In this document: piece by piece, positions 32,271-38,024 of the stretch | How the letters are laid out: the number at the start of each line of letters is the position of its first letter | How positions within the stretch are numbered: position 1 is the stretch's first letter | NCBI GenBank assembly: GCA_023231475.1 | Contig: JALJEE010002390.1 | Coordinates: 1 to 38,024, forward strand | From: Seison nebaliae | Lineage: Eukaryota; Rotifera; Pararotatoria; Seisonacea; Seisonidae | Length of the DNA: 38,024 nucleotides | Direction: 5' to 3' | Program-made: the position numbers and the translations under genes | The notes under the pieces: generated by a model | Database searches by the model: none | What the model was told of the DNA's origin: nothing | The model's input: the letters and a program-made list of their open reading frames with translations, nothing else

Positions 32271-33024
32271 ATGAATTTGTTCGATTACGAAAAAGTAACT
32301 TTTAATCGTCCAAATGAGGATTGGTTTGCTTCGACAAGAAATGAGACGATTGAGAGATGTTTATATGATTTCATGTTATCTAACATAGTCTCTAAATTTT
32401 CATGTAAAGTACTGATAATGGAGGTTAGGTTGAAGGGAAATGGAACAAGTAGAAACTAATGATTGAGAAGGAGTAAATCTATGTTCATTTTTAGTTGAAT
32501 GCCTCCCAGTGTCTCTTGAGCAGTAACTAGACAGAAAAAATAGACTTTCTTCTTTTTGAAAGTAGAAACTTTTCCGCGTAAGAAAAAAATTGAACGTTAT
32601 TGTCGTCATTCATCCGATGGGATCATCGAGGAGGGTAGAATCGTGAATGCATATCATCTCCATCTAAATAATTTTAGTGGGTGGTACTGTTTCTTTGTCA
32701 CATTCGAAAATGGGTGTAATTCGTTGACCACCAAACATTATACGGATGATCTCATCTTACAGGAATTATGGAGCTACTTCTTATTATACCAACGAATTAA
32801 TTCCTTTTGAATGTCAGGGTCAAAGAAATTTTTAGTTGATCTTCTTTTCTATCCGAATGACTAGTGAAGATGAAAATAATTTTCGGCATTTTCATTCTTC
32901 TTCCAACCGATTGATTGTTGACTATTTGTTGGAAACAATTTCTGTTTATTTACCTTTCCAAATATCTAAATTAGATATCGGAATAAAACATAATGCCCAA
33001 TTGACAATCGTATGCTTCGTTTAG
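32271..33024 (+). other. Unresolved exon-like open frames (possible gene or pseudogene)
   Basis: Three plus-strand frames look more protein-like than chance: 32271-32459 (starting MNLFDYEKVTFNRP, with NETIERCLYDFM), 32560-32736 (KKIERYCRHSSDGIIEE and WYCFFVTFENG) and a continuation after a possible 49-nt intron (32714 or so to 32761) reading NYGATSYYTNELIPFECQG. The last joins in frame. I could not link the first block to the second with sites of the usual kind, and I recognise no family. It may be a diverged gene with exons I have misplaced, or a decaying one. Confidence 0.25.
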
Positions 33025-34189
33025 ATGAAGTCACATTATTTTGTTGAAATTTATTGATGTCAATGTTATGCAAAAAATAAAGGACAGTTAAGTTATTATG
33101 ATATCAAATAATTTTCCGTGCATATAGCGACAATTAATTTTGATTTCGGCCCATCTTTTTTTCAATGTTCCTCTTTCTCATCGAATTAGTATCGATGTCC
33201 ATTATCTATTCAATTCATTTCTACCCGAAATTTTCGCGTGACGAAATTAAGGAACTATAAAATGAGGGAAGGAATTATAGAACTCAATTCGTTTGACAAC
33301 AGCTTCATCTGTTCACCTATACGAATAAGTCGTTTGTTCGAATTACATCCCACTGGTACGTATGGAGCATATATAGTTCTTGGTTTTAAATGAAAAAATT
33401 AAGAATATCTTTCATCATTTTACGTATCATAATCATCAAATAAAATTTAATTCTAATATTACTAGTTTAAATGATACTGTCTATGAATAGTGGACGAATG
33501 ATGAAAGTAATATCGTTCTTTCTGGTGTCGCTATGTGAAGGGAGAAGGGGAGAAAGAAGATGACATTTTCAAAGATATCAATGAATAAAATTTCATTAGT
33601 AAATGTCTAAACAGAAACATATTATGTATTCGATTACAGTTTAAAATTTCTATTACATCCTTCTCCTTCCATCTTCTTCTGCCAGGTAGTTCGATATAAT
33701 AATAAAGTTATTTATTCGATTAACATCAATAAAAGGGAAATATGGTGGAAGTAACCAACCGATAAATTGAAGGTATGACACATATCGTTTTCGTCAGGAG
33801 AAGAATATTGAAATGTTGTTTGTTTGATTAAAAGGAAGTAGATTCGTCCATAAATATTGTGGATCTGATTAGAAAGATTGAGATTGAGATAACATAGATA
33901 GATAAATATCGACTCACTTTATTCCGTTTCATAAAAATTTACATAATTTTGATGGGAATTACAGATAATTGTGAATTATCTCACTCTAGTATGTAGTTGT
34001 TATTAGGGAGATACGTAAATGCACAATTATCTTAGATTTGAGTTATCTTTTACATTGTATTATTCATTTTGTTTATTCATTATTCGTTCTTTATCATCCT
34101 TATTAATTCCCAAAACAATAAGTTCGTTAATTATTGACATTATTCCAAAACAGAAATGTTCTTTTCTTCATGAAAGTAGTTTATGAGTT
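33025..34189. other. 5' region of the H1-like receptor
   Basis: No coding frame seen. Contains a candidate core promoter and first non-coding exon near 33256-33355 (separate entry). Confidence 0.4.
33256..33355 (+). promoter_or_regulatory. Candidate TATA promoter and non-coding first exon
   Basis: TATAAAA at 33256-33262 stands about 29 bp before a TCAATT start-like motif (around 33285). About 70 bp further on is a strong-looking splice donor, CTG|GTACGT at 33356. This could be a leader exon of the receptor gene at 34190, which would imply an intron far longer than the others here. Speculative. Confidence 0.25.
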
Positions 34190-36067
34190 ATGATGATTGG
34201 AAAATTTCCATTTTTGTTCATTCTTGTGCACAATTCATACGTCCATTCCGCTCCAAACATTCAAGTAACAATGCCAAATGATGACAACTACCACAATACT
34301 ACTCAGTCTCAATCGGAGAATATTCCAAAGATTATTGCCTTATCCATCATTCTAATTCTATTATGTTTGGTGACGATTTTCGGCAATTTAATCGTTCTCA
34401 TTAGCATCGCAACTCAGAAACGATTACAAACCGTTTGATTTATTATTATTTATTATTCATCATTTTCATTCAATTATATAGGTGGGAAATCTTTTCATTG
34501 TCAGTTTAGCATCAGCCGATATGATTGTTGGAACATTTGTGATGCCATTAGCAGCATTATATCTGATTTTGGGTGAATGGGTTCTTGGGAAATTGATGTG
34601 CAATTTATGGTTATCAATCGATTATACAGCGAGTACTGCAAGTATTTTTGCTTTGTTACTTCTCTGTATTGATCGTTATACGACAATTAATTATCCTTTG
34701 AAATCTCTAAGTAATCGAACTAATAAAAGAGCGTTAATCATGATAAGGTTTCTATCTTCATTTATTTCAATCAATTCTTCATCATAAATTTTAGTATCAC
34801 CTGGCTCATCTCATCGTTGTGGGTTCTCCCGATAAATTTATGGAATATATCAACTATTCCGATGGATGAGAAGAGAATGAATAATTCTCTCAATAAAACG
34901 ATGAAAAGACAATGTTCTGCACCTTATGATAATAATGCATTGTTCAAATTATTAACTGCTGTAGGTAATTTCTTCGTTCCACTCATCACAATGATTGGAT
35001 TGTATGGGAAGATTTATTGTATCATTTATAATCGATCAAAAGTTCTACGATCAAATGATTTCACCAATAACGATAAAAACTTGTCAGTCGTGAGATCATT
35101 AACTGGGAAATATGAGAATATTCTTCAGAAGACACGAAGGAAAACTTCAGATACGAAGAAACCTCTTGTGAGACGATTAACCTTTCAAGCATGTTCACGA
35201 GCGACAATCATTCGAAGTGATTATAGTACGAGTAACGACTTTTCCAAAGTAGAAATAAATGGTAAAAGTAAAAGATGTGAAGAATTGACAGTGAGAGAAT
35301 GGAAACAATTATCCATCGAATTAAGAAAGAAAGTTCTATTGAGAATGATCGTAGAAGAAACAAGACAACAGAATGAAAGAAATTACAAAAAGAAACTTTG
35401 GAAACATTTCAAAAATCGTTTATCATTCAATTCTTTCAATAATTCCAAGAAATATTCAGCATCTTTAGAAACGTCTCGTCGAACATTCTCCAATAGTTCC
35501 ATTCTAATGCTCCTGCCAAAATCTTCGGGAAATCGTCTATTTTCCCACAAACTCTCACCTTCAATTCCCAATTCTTTCAACTATCCAAATATTGCCCAAA
35601 AAACTTTATCTTATCCAAATTTATCGATTCAAGATACAGTTATTCCAAAAGCCAAACGTAAACCAACAATGCGACAAATAAGTTTATTCACCGAAATGGA
35701 TGAAGGAAAATCCGTTAAAAGAGGTTTCCACTCGAAATTGAGAAAGAGTTTCGAGACAAAATCAACTGGAAATCTACTTCAATTAAACACGTCGTCGATG
35801 CATCTGATATCGCCGGATGTGAAAGCTGCACGACAACTTGGTTTAATATTATTCGTTTTCACCGTTTGTTGGTTACCGTATTTCATCTTATTTATGATCG
35901 TTGCTATGATTCCTGATCACAGTTCTTCATTAACATCCGCCTTATCGATAACTGTTTGGTTTGGCTATTTGAATTCCACCTTCAATTGCTTCTTGTATCC
36001 ATTGAGCAATAAACAATTCCATATTGCTTTCTTACAATTATTCTCAATTAAACCGCAAAGAAAATGA
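34190..36067 (+). CDS. Histamine H1-receptor-like GPCR, three exons
   Basis: Class-A amine receptor; exons 34190-34432, 34482-34747 and 34795-36067, introns of 49 and 47 nt, product 593 aa. It follows vertebrate H1 receptor closely: TVGNLFIVSLASADMIVG (H1 TVGNLYIVSLSVADLIVG), STASIFALLLLCIDRY (H1 STASIFSVFILCIDRY), and KAARQLGLILFVFTVCWLPYF in TM6. Counting residues, the H1 ligand contacts are all present: D128 (3.32), Y129, K221 (5.39), N228 (5.46), W529 (6.48), Y532 (6.51), F533 (6.52), F536 (6.55) and Y561 (7.43). Phe at 6.52 argues against a muscarinic receptor, which has Asn there. DRY is intact (145-147), as are C121 and ECL2 Cys 210. NPxxY reads NCFLY (567-571), with Cys for Pro. The N-terminus may be a signal peptide (first 21 residues). 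ICL3 is about 270 aa, basic and Ser-rich. AATAAA lies at 36235-36240. Confidence 0.88.
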
Positions 36068-36359
36068 AGAATTCTTAATAATTTATATTTATAGAATTAT
36101 CGTAATATTCCGGTGAGGGTAATTCTTCCACAAAACTTGTATAATTTCATTTTTTCATCATATATATACATTCATTCATTTCTTAGGATAATTCTCTCGT
36201 TTCATCATCATTCATTTTCCACATTGTTACTGGTAATAAATTTTTTACAATTTCATCAATTTCAAAATTATGAAAATCTTATGAAACATGAACTGTTAAA
36301 ACATTTTTTTCAATTCTTTAAAGGAAAATTTATTTCTTGTAATTATTATCTAATGAAAA

Positions 36360-38024
36360 TTAGTTAATTTCACTTTCATTTTGAACAATCTCTTCATCAT
36401 CCACCTTCTCATCAACAACTTCCTCTCGATGAGGGAAGATACACATTAATAAACATTTCGTCTTTCCAGTCAACAAGTTCAATCGGTCAATATTCGTAGG
36501 AAATAACCATTTGACATATCGTTCAAGTTCCAATTCGGAAAGTTTCTCATCGTATTGTTTAATCGTTTCCAAAAACTTTTCCTTCGTCAAATGACTGTAA
36601 TGAGAATGTTAATTAATATTTAACAATTATAATCAAAACTTTTCATTTTGAAAATATTTCTCGAAATAATTGTTGACATATTTATTTTTTTCAGTAAAAA
36701 TTTGTTCAAGGAATGTTGAATGAAAATCTGGCAAACGGTCATCATCTTCCTACGAAAAAATAAAATTAGTTTTTTATTCAAATTTTTGAACTTCAACGAA
36801 AATTTGTTGGAACGGAATTTGTGCATTCATTTCCGTCTCATTGAATTTTTCCTTTAAAATTTCGGTCAATTTTCTGGTATCCGTCATCGATTTCTCGGGG
36901 AAGGCTTTCATAATAATATCTTGCACTGATTTCAATTGTAAAGTTTTCTCCTTGATTGATATTGTGAGATAAATAAAAATGATTATTAAGATGAACTTGT
37001 TCGGCTGATTTCGGTCTCAATAAAGATTTTTCTTCTTCCAACAACTGTTCTTCGAGATAAACAAGACAATTTTTGAAATGATAATAAGAATATTCTTCTT
37101 CTTTGTCGTTAGAGATACGCCAAAATAATTGAAGGAAAACATTATTTTTAAGTCTCTTACATGTAACATTAATATTATATGTCCATTCCAATGCCATTGA
37201 TTCGCTGGGAAATTTCGACTTGGAATAATTCCAATAATGTTCAACAAAATCTTCGATGGATGATCGATTTTTAATTCGTTCAATCCAAAATTGTTTAATG
37301 AAATAATGTGCATCTCGTTGGGATAATCGACGATTATAAATAGAATCAGTCGTTTTCAGGAAAATTGGAACATTTTGTTCTGTCTCCTAAAAGATTGAAT
37401 TTTTGGAAATAAAAAATAATTGAATATAAAATTAAAACATTCGGCTGGAATTGTTGTTGTGGATGAGTTTCTATCGATGTCAAATCATTCAACAAATTAT
37501 CTAAAAGGACAATAGATGAATCGTTTTCAACAGCTTTTTTCCATTCCTGTTTATTGGAAAACATTTCCCCATATTTATCCCATTGTGGTCTATTCGTATA
37601 AGAATTTCAGTATAAGAATCAAAACTTCAAATAACCTTGGAGTAGATGTTCTTTTCAATGTTTCACTTTCATTATAATATTCATCTCGCTCAGTTGTTAA
37701 TGTGTCCACTGCAGTTATCAGACGACTGAAAAGATGTTTGAAAATTTTTAAAAATTTTCCATTTCGAAAAACTCCAACTCATTCTCTGTAGTTATCTCAT
37801 CAACATGTTCCTTTACCAATTTGACTTCTTCATTTAAGTCATTGAAATTTTTTGAAAGTTCTTCGAATTCACTTTTTGGAACGACATTTCGGTATTCAGT
37901 TTCCATACGGATCACTTTGTCAACGGTTCGATTGAGATCTTCTCGACATTTTCTTCAAAAAAATATATGTTATATTCATAACCTATTCACGACTAATAAA
38001 CTGTAGTGCTATTTTCAATAGTTT
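36360..38024 (-). CDS. TSNAXIP1: Translin-associated factor X-interacting protein 1, 3' part (runs off the window)
   Basis: Partial gene: the last 441 codons. Exons on the minus strand: beyond 38024-38002, 37952-37779, 37725-37636, 37589-37439, 37386-36997, 36950-36798, 36749-36640 and 36594-36360, with introns of 45-53 nt. The N-terminal part in view is a coiled coil containing VVPKSEFEELSK, then TPRPQWDKYGEM, followed by NVPIFLKTTDSIYNRRLSQR and SMALEWTYNINVTCKRL. From memory these match the order VVPxxEFE, TPRPxW, VPxYLRxxGPVRNRRLSKRD, and AMEWxYNLxDAC in TSNAXIP1. The family is linked to translin-associated factor X and is mostly testis/ciliary in vertebrates. The C-terminus ends in an acidic tail. 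A poly(A) signal (AATAAA on the minus strand) lies at 36334-36329. It converges on the H1-like receptor, with the stops 292 bp apart. Confidence 0.75.

Noticed and set aside
35383-35580. 65-codon minus-strand ORF
   Set aside because: Antisense to the third intracellular loop of the H1-like receptor.
1-38024. tRNA, rRNA or CRISPR features
   Set aside because: No tRNA B-box with a foldable cloverleaf, no rRNA-like stretch and no regularly spaced repeats were seen; CRISPR is not expected in animal nuclear DNA.

Overview
The window is a stretch of AT-rich, gene-dense animal nuclear DNA. Nine gene models (two of them short or unidentified) are supported by homology or by clean splicing, and a tenth 7TM gene is an orphan. 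Reconstructed introns are very short and uniform: 39 introns, all 41-76 nt. An octopamine-receptor-like GPCR, a DEG/ENaC channel, an arthropod-type repeat ORF and extreme compaction suggest a small-genome arthropod, perhaps an acariform mite. That assignment is inference, not proof.

Layout. 1-2000 is a repeat-rich, gene-free margin: a 28-bp perfect palindrome, a decayed multi-copy ORF on the minus strand, a 21-bp tandem repeat and a LINE reverse-transcriptase fragment. 2528-2855 holds a small three-exon gene for a secreted peptide with an acidic middle and a cationic, Trp-rich tail. 3529-18051 is one uninterrupted 4840-codon exon for an LRP1/megalin-type giant receptor. 18398-19157 encodes an unrecognised 218-aa protein, followed 184 bp later by a 13-exon DEG/ENaC channel (19342-21950) and an intronless orphan 7TM protein (22550-23716). 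Converging on it is MRPL20 (24348-24950, minus). TBCCD1 (25202-27529, 12 exons) follows, then an intronless octopamine-beta-like receptor (28661-30313), about 3.9 kb with no confident gene (but a cluster of hairpins and some unresolved exon-like ORFs), a three-exon histamine-H1-like receptor (34190-36067), and the 3' part of a TSNAXIP1 gene on the minus strand (36360 to beyond 38024).

The genes do not form a pathway. They mix housekeeping functions (mitochondrial ribosome, tubulin-cofactor-like protein, probable ciliary/sperm protein) with membrane receptors and channels. The most notable items are the candidate cationic secreted peptide, the intronless and divergent giant LRP, an H1-like receptor that keeps the histamine-contact residues but has lost the proline of NPxxY, an octopamine-like receptor with altered DRY and CWxP motifs, and a stop-free 45-nt intron of length 3n in TBCCD1. 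All exon models were built by hand from reading frame, GT-AG sites and remembered protein families; no alignment or transcript was available.
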